DNA from: Rallus limicola
Taxonomy: Eukaryota; Chordata; Aves; Gruiformes; Rallidae
NCBI GenBank assembly: GCA_022605955.1
Contig: JAKCOZ010000003.1
Span: 41,752,761-41,816,760, forward strand
Direction: 5' to 3'
Length of the DNA stretch: 64,000 nucleotides
A model generated the notes under the pieces. It was not told the origin of the DNA. It saw nothing but the letters and a program-made list of their open reading frames with translations, and searched no databases. Shown in pieces: positions 49,701 through 62,341 of the stretch (the stretch's first letter is position 1; each line of letters begins with the position of its first letter). Both the position numbers and the translations under genes were made by a program.

Positions 49701-49985
49701 TGTCCACAACAACCTTCTTGAGGAACTGGGTGTTAAATATAGCAAGCTGAAAGGAGTAAATGAGAGTAAGCTTCCAGCCTCTCTGCTTCCAATGACCTGA
49801 GACAATTGTTTCTGAACCAACTGCCCAAGCAGTGCAAGCAGGGACAGGTAACCTGGGAAGAATATAGGTCTGCCTTCCTCCTCTCATGCAGTGTTGGCTT
49901 GTATTTGGTGTCTGATAGGGATGGAACAACCTAAGTTGTGGGAAGAACTGTTCTCACCATGCAGAAGGTCCACACATGTACTGAC
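46746..49985. other. Unique non-coding sequence
   Basis: No recognised gene. AT-rich at 47,000-47,400 and more mixed afterwards. Overlapping short frames on both strands at 48.2-49.1 kb have no recognisable domains. Confidence 0.5.
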
Positions 49986-50114
49986 ATCAGAGCCAGCAAC
50001 TTGAACCCGTGAGCCAACCTTTACCTGAAGCAGGGATGACCCAAACCATCTTCCCTAATATACTCTTCATATGCACCACTGGGACTCTGTCCTCTTCTAC
50101 AGTACGTGGAAATT

Positions 50115-50735
50115 TTAACTAGGCAGGGCCAAATGTGTATCCCAGTGTTTGAATGTTCCACCACCCATTGCTTTCAGGGTAGTCTTTAAGAGTCCATTAT
50201 ATCGTTCAATTTTCCCAGAGGCTGGTGCATGATAAGGAATGTGGCACACCCATTCAATGCCATGCTCTTTGGCCCAGGTGTCTATGAGCGCATTTCGGAA
50301 ATGAGTCCCGTTGTCTGACTCGATTCTTTCTGGGGTGCCGTGTCGCCATAGGACTTACCTTTCAAGGCCCAGGATTGTATTCCAGGCGGTAGCATGGGGT
50401 ACAGAATATGTTCCTAGCCAGCCGGTGGTTGCCTCCACCATTGTAAGCACGTAGCATTTGCCATGGCAGGTTTGTGGGAGGGTGATGTAATCGATCTGCC
50501 AGGCCCCCCCATATTTATATTTCATCCACCGTCCTCCATACCAAAGCGGCTTCAACCGCTTCGCTTGCTTAATTGCGGCACACGTCTCACATTCATGGAT
50601 AACTTGTGCAATAGCATCCATGGTTAAGTCCACCCCTCAATCTCGAGCCCATCTATATGTTGCATCTCTCCCTTGATGACCTGAGGAATCATGAGCCCAT
50701 CGAGCTATGAATAATTCACTTTTATGTTGCCAGTC
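50115..50735 (-). pseudogene. pol: ERV-L integrase, full residue set but two internal stops
   Basis: In a single minus-strand phase the zinc-binding His pair (50,691-50,693 and 50,676-50,678, spacing H-X4-H) and Cys pair (50,589-50,591 and 50,580-50,582, C-X2-C) are present. So are the three catalytic acids: Asp at 50,490-50,492, Asp at 50,313-50,315 and Glu at 50,205-50,207. Spacing between the second and third is exactly 35 residues, the retroviral integrase signature. Stops interrupt the frame at 50,637-50,639 (TGA) and 50,355-50,357 (TAA). It ends at 50,115-50,117, where the C-terminal domain is cut short by a deletion. It is not functional as it stands. Confidence 0.9.
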
Positions 50736-51040
50736 TAGATCTACCTGAGCCACTTCAATCCTAGCAGCCTTATCTACCTGATGGTTGTTTTGATGTTCCT
50801 CCATGGCTCGACTCTTAGGTACATGGGCATCAACATGACGTACCTTTACAACAAGCTTCTCTAATCGGGCAGCAATGTCTTGCCATAAGTCAGCAGCCCA
50901 TATGGGTGTGCCTCTACGCTGCCAGTTGTTTTTTTTCCACTGTTACAACCAACCCCACAGGGCATTAGCTACCATCCATGAATCAGTATAAAGATAGAGC
51001 ATTGGTACAATAAGCTGTATTTCTTTTCCTCTCTCCAGCC
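50736..51040 (-). pseudogene. pol: ERV-L RNase H C-terminal remnant
   Basis: On the minus strand a YTDSWMVANA block is readable, with its Asp at 50,982-50,984, matching the HTDSWMVA block at 29,347 of the larger provirus. A run of T near 50,930 marks a likely slippage indel between this block and the integrase. The N-terminal half of RNase H is missing. Confidence 0.75.
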
Positions 51041-51145
51041 ACACAGGGTAGGGCCAGTGAATAAAGGACAGTGTTTCTATGTTCTTTTGTTCCTGGTTGG
51101 AACCTCCTCTTCTTGGTCATTGTGATTTCACTCTCCCTCATGCAA

Positions 51146-51225
51146 GGTCACAGAATCACAGAATCACACAGAATCACTAGGTTGGAAAAGACCTTTGAGA
51201 TCAAGTCCAACCATACTGGTCACCT
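51146..51225 (-). mobile_element. CR1 LINE 3' scrap
   Basis: The plus strand shows three ACAGAATCAC-type units followed by AGGTTGGAAAAGACCTTTGA and a GTCCAACCA block, the antisense CR1 3' end. Less than 100 bp is recognisable. It lies about 100 bases right of the ERV-L fragment. Confidence 0.85.
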
Positions 51226-52020
51226 CTGTATGAGCTGGAAACCTGTGAGTCTTTCCAAAGACTGGCTGCACCCTGCAGCTGCTTCTTCTGGAGCTTGTAC
51301 AGATATCTTACAGTCCAAACAGCTTCAACAGCTCACCTTGCATCCACTGTTTGCTGTATCCTTTGTGGGGCTTCCCTTCCTTCTCACCACATGACTGTCT
51401 GTCTCTGTTGGCAGCAGGATTCCATGTGTTGTAATGTGCCCTTCTGTTGTTTCTGCTTAGTTATTTCTCTGCTAACCAACAAACTGGGAGGCCCTATGGA
51501 TATGCCATTGATGAACTAACAGGTGGGCATGGTCTCAGTACTCTGAAAATTCCCATGTCTGTATCTGTGTTTGCAGGGAGAGCAGATGGAAACATGCTTT
51601 TCCACACAGAGATTTTGCTTTACTGCAGCTGCCAGAGTTCACTGTGTATCACATGGCACACCTTTTCCTTGAAGGTAGTAGACATCATTCCAGACTTTTC
51701 CTGGGAGTAGAAAGAAAGCTTTTTAGAAAGAGTGTTTTGTTTTCTAGCCACAGTAGTAATGTCTGGCTGTTGCATCTCTTTGGAGCTGTCCCGTAAGCCA
51801 AGCGCCTCAGGAGTTTTCTAAGATGCTTTTGATGTTCTTTCTAGTCTTTATAAAAAAGCTTTAAAAATGCACTGTCAGTCCCTATAAAGGCTGTTTCATT
51901 TTTACTGCACTATACTATCTCTGCAGTGATATTGTTAATCTGACAGCTCACCTTCTGCCCCAGCACGTCTCAAAGAAAGAGGTGCAAAATTTGGTCTTTG
52001 GTGCCTAAAAAACCCTTTGT

Positions 52021-52090
52021 GACTGAGGAGTACAATGTCCTCTGCAGCTCCCCATGACTAAGGAGTACAATGTCCTTTGCAGTTCCCCAT
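52021..52090 (+). repeat. 35-bp tandem duplication
   Basis: Two adjacent 35-bp units (52,021-52,055 and 52,056-52,090) both contain AGGAGTACAATGTCCT and GCAG(C/T)TCCCCAT. They differ at three positions, so this is a fairly recent local duplication. Confidence 0.9.
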
Positions 52091-55000
52091 TTAGAGGAAA
52101 GGACTTTGTCCAATAGTGTTCTTGATTCAGTATCACTGACACCAGGAATACCAAGGTTACAGCTTTCAGGCATGGACAAGTTTTGTTCAGATGACTATCA
52201 GTGCCAGTGCTGGATACAGAGACACGAATCATACCTTGAAAACACAACCCATGGAATAGCAGCTTCAGCTAGGTTAGCTCATGCATAGCCCTCGGAGGGA
52301 GATCTCCAGGGCATCTTGCACAGGCTATGACTATCAGTCAGCTCATGAGGAGGTGACCACCCTTCTTCAGCTGGGTGAGATGTCTAGGGGTGGATATCCT
52401 CCACCATTGCTCTAGCCCAGTGAGTACCAAAAAATATAGAGCAAAGCATCTGCCTAGTTGACATTCAGATAAATTTTCCTGCTCAGAAGAAGATGCCAAA
52501 CACTATCAGAAAGAAGTACTCAAATTGAATACAGCTTCCTATTGATGAAAGCTTTGTATGACACCATGAACACTGTATGTCCTGCAGATCATCCAAAAGG
52601 GGTCCCAGTGGTAGTTGGTATTGTAGAGAGGTAGTGAGCTAAACATCTGGGATGATGAAAGATCAGGAAACTGTGAAGAAAGAATACTTTGAAACACATG
52701 ACATAATTTGTCATTGTTTTAAAAGATGATGTCTTTGTCTTTCTGAAGTACTTATTAACGTTTTTCTTTTCAAGTCATTCTATACAGACCATTCATTCTT
52801 CTCCACAAAGGTGAATTCATACCCATAAGCCCTATTTCTCAATGATTAATTACTAATGCAACACTGACAGATAGCAAATTTCAAAATGTTTCAATGAAGG
52901 ATGACATAAAAATGTCATTTCTGGTGCTGAGTATTGCCAATAGAGGTAAATTGGTAAATTGTATGTAATTTTATCATCTGGAGTTGTTCCAGCTAATGAC
53001 TGTGATAGACTGGTAAGAGCACAGGGATACCTAACTCCGTGCTTTAAAACTTAAGCCAATCTCACCATAAGTGGTTAGAATGAACCTTGCTCTAGGTAGA
53101 TTATCCGAGAGTGTCACAGCGTGAAGCCCCTGCACTTTTCTCACAGCTTACAGCAGTAACAGCTGTTGCAATGCAAATCCAAGGCAATCTGGACTGTCTG
53201 TCAATGGTAAGCATGGAAGTTTCTGCTTTCTAGAGTGCTGACAGTGCACTGCTGCAGTGTCATACAACTGTTCCGCAGTGCTCAGCACCAGCCATGATGT
53301 AAGCAGCCACCTGCTATACCTGTAACTGCAGTTTCTGAGACCACCCTGTGTGCAAATGGGAGAAGACCGCTCTTTTCCTCAGCCTACAACCACTCCGTGA
53401 TGCCTTCAGTCTACTCCCAGACTGAAGTATCATACCCAGAGTTAGGATGTGGTTATGATAGGTCCCTAGGCATGACAGAAAAAGGTACCAGGAGGCCCTT
53501 TGGATTTCTGCTTAGATTTTTCCACCCACACAGGCAACATCAATGGGCGTGGGGTGGGGGGCTGATCTAAGTCCTCTCTGGAAAGACAGAACTCTTCCCT
53601 TCTGTCAGTCAAACCATTTACAAGACAGAAATCTTAAGAAATTGCTTTGGGATGCTGCACAGGTTCTTAATTCTTGCCCCTCCCCATTTTACTCTGTTTG
53701 AAATTATATGCTAAGCTCAGTTTGAAGATGCAATTTTTAAGCTTTTGTTCCCATAAACAGCAGGGTTCCATCAATTTTTCTATTTGCAAACATAAACCAG
53801 CACACACTTACAATGAACCATTTCTATGTATAAGTGAATTGTTTATATGTATGTTTACAGGCAGTACATAGGCTTGTTACACCTTTATATAGTGAATTGT
53901 TTTGGCATGCATCATGCAAAATTCTGTCAAATATTCCTTTAGAAAAAGATATGTAAACATGAAATAGTTAGGAAGGAATTCTCTAAAGCTGAAGTATATT
54001 TAGGGAAGAAATTGTAGAGAATTTTCCCCATATGGCTTGGGACAAACCAATTATTTTGGTGTTGATACAGTTCTGGCATATCCCTTCCTTCTTAGATATA
54101 TGCTGGAGAAATTCTGCAAATTGAAGAGACCTAGAAAGAGTGGACTGCAGTGAGTATGGTAACAGTGTAATTTCCCCACTCTGAGAAAGGTCCTCCTGTT
54201 GCTCTGACTCCAGCTGTTAACTAAAATCAATGTGCTAACAACAGCAAAGCAAGGCAAAAACAGTGAATCCACACCCAAAATCATGTTCTGGCCTCAGGGC
54301 TCAGTAAAGTGCATCTTTATTTTACTGGGTGAATTATAAATACAGAGAAAACCACAACTTTCGTCTTACTCTCCTGCCTCTATAAATAAGGAACCATGAG
54401 AAAATCTGGGATCTGAGTCCTTTCACTTTCTCTGGTACAGAGATCTGCCTGCTAGGACATTACTGGGTGACAGTGCAGAAAGGGCCCTGAAGTAACAGCC
54501 ATGCATGTTGCCGGATGCCAGGCAGGGGCATTGAGATCAATGCTAAACAAGTATCAACCTTATCTTCTGTCACCTGGTATTCAGGGCTGTTCCTGGACAC
54601 CTCCATGCTTACACCAGGCTGCCAGCAGCAGCACAGGGACTGGTGAGGCTAAAATGTCACAGAGAGGAAGGAAGTCCCTGCAGGCAGTCTCAGTGGTGCC
54701 CATATAGATGCAACAGAAAGGGAATGATGGCTATTCACAAGTGACACGGAACATTAAGAAACTTGGGTCAGTCAAATGCATTTTGTAGTTCTGTGCATAG
54801 TGGGGTTGATAACCAGTTCCTACTGCCTATTTCACTATCTCTGATTCCTAGGAGAAGTGCCTGCTCCTTCAGAAATGTTTTATCACACTCTTCAAGGAGC
54901 TGGATCAACTTCACAGAGTCATTTAACCCTGAGGAAATTGACCCTGGACAGTACATTCACTTGTTGAATCAAGACACTGGCACCACGTTATTAGCATTTA

Positions 55001-58000
55001 GGCCAGGTTGGCCATGGGACATGTTTACACTCACTGCTTTTGATGCATTCCTTACAAGGCTCAGCCCACACAACCTTAAGGCTGGTGTTGTGCTGCAGCT
55101 TGCCCTCCCTAACCAACTATCCCCCTCAAACTGAAATTTGCTTTCTCACTAGTTAGTTCTTGGGAAGACATAAAGTGCTACCTTCCTTCTGGGAAGGATG
55201 AAAGGGACAAGGGGGTGTTTGCATTTTTCTCTCCTCAGAAGGAGAGGAAGCCGGGTTGTGGTGTGTGATAAAGCTGTGTGTGTCTGGACAGCAGGCTGTT
55301 TATAATTAAAAGGAGGAGGATGGAGCAAATGCCAGCTCTCTAGTCAATGACTCTGTCTGTGCAGAGAGATCCCATCCAAGAACACTTCCCAAGGTATGCA
55401 AAGAGCATAAGTTTGTTGAGCAGGAGCATTTGCAATATCTTGCAAGCCTCCATAAAGGATCCATTGCCAAGCAGAGCGATAGGTTTGTGGACCTCTGGGT
55501 CCATTTTCAATTTTAAATTTCTCAAATATGAAGAGATCTTACTAAATATATTTCATCCCCCCAAAAAAGTAGGCTCCTTTTTTTCTTTTTTTTAAAAAAA
55601 ACTCTTTAAAATTTTAATAGCATGTCAAGAACTAGTTGCACAAAAGATCTTTAAGGGCTGAATTGCTGCTTTCTGCAGGTGATATCTCATTAACTGTAGA
55701 AACAATGCTCTGGCCTGGCAACCCAAAACATTTTACAAAGACAAGAAATTGAATGAACTTGCAACTGTGCTTTGCATTTCCAGGAAGGTTTGGCTAGTCA
55801 TTGCACTTAGCTGAACTTGTTGATCTAATATAACTTATGTCATGGGTGTATCAGGAGACTGTAAACATACATAAAACAAGACAAAGCATCAAGCTTCTCC
55901 CTGACCCGTCTCCCAGTGAAGATCAGCCAGGCAGCAGGGAGAATCTGCAGTTAGTGGATTTTGTTCTTTCACATCTCTCAACAGCTTGCAATATAAATAT
56001 ATAAAGGGCACAACAGACACCAAAGTTGTGGAGAGGCATGTGAAATAACAAAAATCATTTAAGAACACAGTGCCAGTGTCAAGAACAGAATTCATAACTC
56101 CTATGCCTCACTCAACCTTGCACAGCTCACCAAAATGTGCCTATCTGAACACAGAAGCAGTATGCACTGCAATGTATCCTCCAGTTTTAAAGAGGATCTT
56201 GACACAAATCTCCTTGTAGAAGTATGTGAAAGAGAATTATTTTTACTTTCAAGTACCAACACTAGTTAAAAGGTATGTTGTTTGTTTAATACATATGCTT
56301 TCTGCTACATCCGTTTTGACTGGAGAATTGTTGTTTATGTAGGAGCTGCTCTCTGGCTAGTCTGCAGGCACCTAACCCCTAATCAGGTGCAATCTGCTCA
56401 GGCAAGTTCTAGGACTTTTATATTTTTCTGAGAAATAAGACAAGTTGCCACAATCATTTAGATTCGTTTCAACACTGAATTTTACTTGAAATCAGAGTCT
56501 TCCTTTTCAAGGAAAGATATTTCTGACTCAGGATTACCATTCGCTTGCTCTGCAGGTCTGACCTACCTATTCTTAAAATATGCAATCAACTCTTTGAGGC
56601 AAACCACTTATATCACCATGAAAGCCTATTATTGCTGTGAAAATAGAGATGTGCCTGTTGTGCCTGTTGATTGAAATGGCAAGATTTCATTTTCATAATT
56701 TATTAACATCTATTATTTAGCTCACATTAGAGTTTTCTCTTTCAGTACAAAAATTGTGCTGTTGATCAAACTCACAATTTGTGTTTGAAAAGTAAAAATA
56801 CATCACCTTTTATAGGTGTGAGTGTTAGCAGTGGATGTTAGCATAGTGAACACAGATGACTCTACAGGAGCCTTGCCCACCCTGACCCCAGTTGACTCCC
56901 CTAGCCTTAGGGAGCTCTCAAACAGTGCTTCTCTTGGTCTCCTCATGAACTAGAGTTCTCTTGAAAACTGTATTTTCCCTGTTCTTCAGAAGTACAGTCT
57001 GAGTTTCTTTCCTGGGGTCCTGTGAGCTTACTATGACTGAATGGTTAGGAAACCAAGGGAAGGAAGTCCCTGAATTCCTCCTACCTCCCTTGCTCTGAAG
57101 AGCAGACTAGATGTTCTTTGAATGAAACCACTGTTAGTTCTTACACAGCCCTCCTGTTTTCTTGCATGGATATACTATATAAACAACTTCAGCAAAAAGC
57201 TGGTGAAAGTTTAACATTATCAAATGTTAAACTCTTAAAAAAGAAGATCACAGAAGTGTTGGCAGCTTTGGTGTGGGTTTTTTTTTTAAAAAAACACTTC
57301 TTTAATTTTTTTTTCTTGTGTTTCCCAGCTGCTGTCTCTCATTGTAGTCTCCAGATACTGCTGTGTCTTAGGAGACAAGCTGGATGGATTCTCCTCTCAA
57401 AAAACTGCTATATGTAGCTGAAGTACAAAAACCTGAAATCTCACAGCAAATATTTCAGAAGAATTTCAGCTTCGTTTGTGTCATTCCTTAAAAATCAATG
57501 CTTATGATTGATTGTAGTAGTAGTCATTACAGTCTGAATCAAAAAAACCCAACCCAACAAACCCTAAACTGTGGTATTTGTTGATCTTTAAATGCACGGA
57601 CAAATTCAGCATACATGTATGTTAATGAACTGCAGCCTTCACACAAGGGATTAATGCAGCCCGTCTTTATTTATAGAAAGAGCTGTGGGTATCTTTTCTT
57701 GCATAAGAAAAGCAGAACTTGAAATGCATGTACATGATGCTACACAGACAGAAAGGGAAGAAACTGAAAAATGGATTACATACACTGCTATTTCCAAATA
57801 ATCCATAAACATTTTCTCCTGATTAGGCAGAAAAACTAGCACTTTGGAAAAATCTCTTGTAAAAATGTAAAGTGATCTCCCTGTCCTGTACCTCAAAACA
57901 TGCTTAGAACTGACTTTTCATGTGTATTAAAGAAGATACTCAGTGGTGTCAAATCTTCCTATTTTAAATGCTAGTGACACTTTTACCACCCACTAGAAAG

Positions 58001-61000
58001 CTACAATCGTAGCACTAGATGTTGGGCTTTTCTCTGATTCTGAAGGTTTATCGTGAGTTCCACAGTTTCCATTTTCTGTGATTCTGTAGTTTTGTTAAAG
58101 ACCTCCTAGAGCTATAAAAATGTATTAAAGTGTTAGACTGCTCCATTACAGATGTAAGAAGACTCAGATACAGTAGGCTTGATTCTTAATTTGCTTCCAA
58201 GGTATGAATAATTGCACTGACTTCCTTGGAATACCTCGTGATCTGCCCAGATCAGGAAGGACCTGTGGGAAGGACCAGGCCCTGCTTTTTAAATTACTAT
58301 TTCAATTATCTATCCAATTTGCTCATGTAATCAATCATTTGAGAGTGTCCTGGGGAGACTTTAAGATGAAAGTCACAAAGAAATCAAAGGAAGAGACATA
58401 GACTTACCATAAAGCAGTACCCTCAGATTGTGAACTACCGGCATTTAGAGTGCCATCTCCTGGACCTTCTGGATGCAGCATACAGGAAACCTACCAGAAG
58501 AGGTGCATGAGCTGATGAGAAGTAGCATCTAATCATACTTCTGACACACAAAACACATACCATCTAAAGACAAAACTACTCTCCTTGCTGTACTATCTTT
58601 CCACAAACCTGCCTGCTGCACAGAAATCTCTGTTATGCGCCTCAGCCCAGATGTAGCATACTGGTGTGGTGCTGCATGACCCAGTGCTCCCCGTTCTTTG
58701 TGATGTGGTTGATGGGCTCACCTATCCAGGCTAAAGAACCTCTTGCAGAAGGAGTCTGGATGTGCTGTCAGCTGCAGGAAGTACACTGTGACTACAGGAA
58801 AGGTGATACAGAAAAGGAGAGACACGATTATTTGGATGGAAGCAGAATCTAATACTTGACTTTTGCTTTCATTAAAGCAGCAAACAAGTCCCCTGAAGGC
58901 AGATCACACTGTCAGATCTGAAGATTAACCCTTGTCATTCTAGGTGTTTTTCCTTCTGTGACAAAGAGGCTGGTGCTGGGACAGCACTGTCTTTGCCATG
59001 CTGCCACAAAAGCTCTGCAAGGATGGAGTTTTCAGTGAAAATGTCTTAGGTGCTGCAGTAAATCTAAGGCTTGAAGATCCTTCTGGAGGTAAATTAATTT
59101 ATTTTCCAAGGAATATCAATTCAGCTTCATCATGTGCTTTCCTAACTAATTTCTAGAAACTTACAAGGAAGAAAAACATCAAATGAAACCAAAGCAAAAC
59201 CCAAACCCTAAGAATCCCGAATCCCTTGTGTTTTCTGTATCACTGATCTCCCTGGTACCTCTTCTGGAGACTCATTCCAATTCTTTTTTCATTATGGGCA
59301 GAGTCCAAGACTTGAAAGTATAATCCAGCTAAATGTGACTAGAGAATGCAATTGTACCTCTGTTGTTTTCCACACACACCTCCTTCTTCTTGTACTACTG
59401 GCATGGGAGCTTGGTTGTGCTACAACAATAAATTTACCTGCTATACTATCTTGTTCTGTGTGGTAATTCTGAAAGTCCTGTCTACAGTCCTGCTTGAGAC
59501 CTAGCTATTCTTCATTTTCTATTTGTGCACATATTCCTTCTTCCTTTGAGTAGGAGTGATTCATAATAAAGAATGTAGGAGCAAAGCACTGAAAGAAAGG
59601 CAACACACCCTGTGAAATCATCTCTTCCTCAGATAGAGGTAACATGTCATTGAAAGCAGAAACTCCTTTATCCACCATAGCACCATACCCCACCCACCCC
59701 CCACCCTGTTCTTAGGTAACCTTCAGAGAGTAACTCAAGAGAGGTGAATGCTCCTCTGATGGTGAGTGCTGATTTCACTGCTTCCCAAACTATCTTTGCT
59801 CAAGCTATCCAAAGAAAATGGAGGCAAATTACACATTGTCTTTGAAGGTTTGGATGAGCCACACATTCAAAATTATTACAAATCTAGAGATGATTACCAA
59901 GCAAAAGACAAATTAGTTGCTAGATGACACATCCATGGCATTTGGGTTCTCCATCATGTTCTGCAGCAAAAACATAGTTGAATTGCTAGCACGGAGTAAC
60001 ACCTTCCCTTTAATTTGTCTCCTAGAAATTAATGCAGTCAACTGATGAATCAGGTGCTACTTATCATGGCAAGAGATAATACAATCTATGCAATAACAAG
60101 AATACTTAAAGCAAGGTCAGAGTTGTTATAGTACTGAACTAGCCACATTACTGTTATGTTATTATGTAATTAGACTGTTTTCGTTAACCATTAGATGTAC
60201 ATTGCTCTTTCCTAGCTGTTTCCAAAACAGTAATTGAATTCTTATTAGCATTGTTCAGGTATAGTGCAAAGCTAGTCTCTGAGTGTGCATGTGATTTCAT
60301 TGACATGTAATCCAAATTTCTGATATAGAAAGAAATTAAGCACACGCTTCCTTCCATTAATTATTTTCAGGCCAACTGGAAAACTCAGTATTTGACCTAA
60401 GGTTTATGAGAAGGAATGGCACAGGAACAAAGTCCAGCATCTACAATGTAGAATATTCACAACTGCACTGGTATTTTCTAAATCTTTTCTGTGGTCCTGA
60501 GGGAGAGGTTGTTGAGAAGTGGGTTAACGTAAACCTGAAGAAAGCACCATTTGGAGATGTCTCTGTACAGATGATGATGATCTGAAATATGAAGTTGCAA
60601 ATCTTTGGTGACCTACAATAACTTGAGTTATTATTACTTGTCCTAAACAAGAGGTAGTTAATCTCAGATTTAAGCTCTGTAAGACAAAGCTCTGCTTCAT
60701 GTGCACAAAGAACAACTACAGGGGGAAACAGAGTAGAGAGCCTAAACAGAGTGGAGAGCCTGCAGCAAACCATTTTCCTCCTACAGAAAAACCAAGTCCT
60801 TTGTCTGGAATGACAGAGTCTTTACGGGGAATTATTATACCGTAGCAGCTCATTTGAAGCTATATTCGGCTATTCTCACAGAGGTACTGAACAACCTGAA
60901 AGGATTTGCACAGACCTATTGCCTTGGAGAACAATGACAATGCAAGTTTAATACTAACATTTATCCAAAATGTAAGTTCTGTTAAAATAGTGCAATGAGT

Positions 61001-62326
61001 ATCTTGCATAGTTTTCTAAGGAAATAATTACACAGAAAAAGCACAAAAAACAAAAATCTTCATTCCCATAAAGTTTTCAGAATGTCACTGTGACTCATAT
61101 CATCTTTTGCAGCATGAATGGAGGGCTGGCCACCCCCTGCAGATAGTGGAACAGAAAGACCCTACAAATCACATAAAAGCGCAAGAGTCCTTTGCGAAGA
61201 GAAAGAGTAAAAGCTGTTCTTCTTATCCCTGGTGGATAGAACAAAAAGTCACAAGTTTAATATTTCAGCAGGCAAACCTTATTAGACACTAGAAAAACAT
61301 TCCTATTAGGAGTGGATCTAAGTTCCTCGAGAACAGGGTATGTGTAAATTCACATCCTCACTTCAGTCAGTGTAAATCATCCCAACCTATTGCACGGGGT
61401 GATCTAGGTGACTACTGAGGGCCCATCCAGTCCCCAAGTTCTACAACAGGAAAGGGCACTTGGCTTTGGTTTCAGCCCCAAGAAATTTCTGAGGTTCTCA
61501 AGAACAGAACACTGGTTCACTGCTCATCCCCAGCTCTCTCTGGGGTGTTATGTTATGATAAGTGATGGCGGTGCAAGGAAATGAAATGCACTACCTCAGA
61601 CCCATGTGGCACAGTGCTCCTGTGGTACTTGCTGTGCTGCATTATCATATTATCTTGTATGCTCTGGTATATTCTGCCTCAGCAGGACTTCCATAGAGTT
61701 GGCTAGGAACAAGACAGGCAGAATTTGACATGGAGGAGCCCTGAAGTGAGGCAGTGCTGCCTGAAGAGGTGTCCAGAGGGTGCTGGAATCTAATTGCATG
61801 CTGCTAGCTGGAAGTGACAGAGGTCCACAGAGCCTTTTCACATGCAGAGCAAAACCAAGCACTTGAGGAGCTGCCAGTGAAGTAGTTAAGAGTCAGATAT
61901 GGTTGTATGCGTGAAAGGGTGTGGGCGTAAAAGACTGTAATTGGTCTTTTGAACATTCAGGCAGAATCCTGAGAGATGCTAACCACCACCAGAACTGACA
62001 GACTGTAAACTTGGTAGCACGTGAACTAGAGAAAGAGACAGATTACAAGTTGTGCAATAAATAGATAAATATCAGACAAGACCACCAATTAGGAGGTTCA
62101 TCATACATTTTCCTCCTGCAAGTATGCAGTTTGAATTAGGAAAATCAGGTGCTAAGGTCTCCAGAAAGGAGAATTGTTGCAAAAAAAGGATAAATGTTCG
62201 AAAAAAGAGGTAGGGGCTGGGAAAGGAGGAAGGTAAAGACCCTGGCCAGAGGATGTGATCCTGGCTGGAGGATCTGGAACTCCAAAAATTGTGGAGAATC
62301 CCAGAGATCAAGGATATAGTTGGAAA

Positions 62327-62341
62327 TACACACACACACAA
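62327..62341 (+). repeat. Short (CA)n run
   Basis: Seven CA-type units in a row form a minor microsatellite. Confidence 0.85.

Larger units (their letters stand above)
49986..51040 (-). mobile_element. ERV-L-like pol fragment, no LTRs
   Basis: About 1.05 kb on the minus strand, co-linear with 28,346-29,430 of the larger provirus and in the same orientation. It covers the end of RNase H and the whole integrase core. Neither end shows an LTR, so it is a fragment left by deletion or by duplication of an older insertion. It keeps noticeably more of the ancestral reading frame than the larger copy. Confidence 0.9.

Noticed and set aside
58040..58105. CR1-like tail near TTCTGTGATTCTGT
   Set aside because: The match is limited to about 15 bases of low-information sequence with no adjoining CR1 3' UTR.
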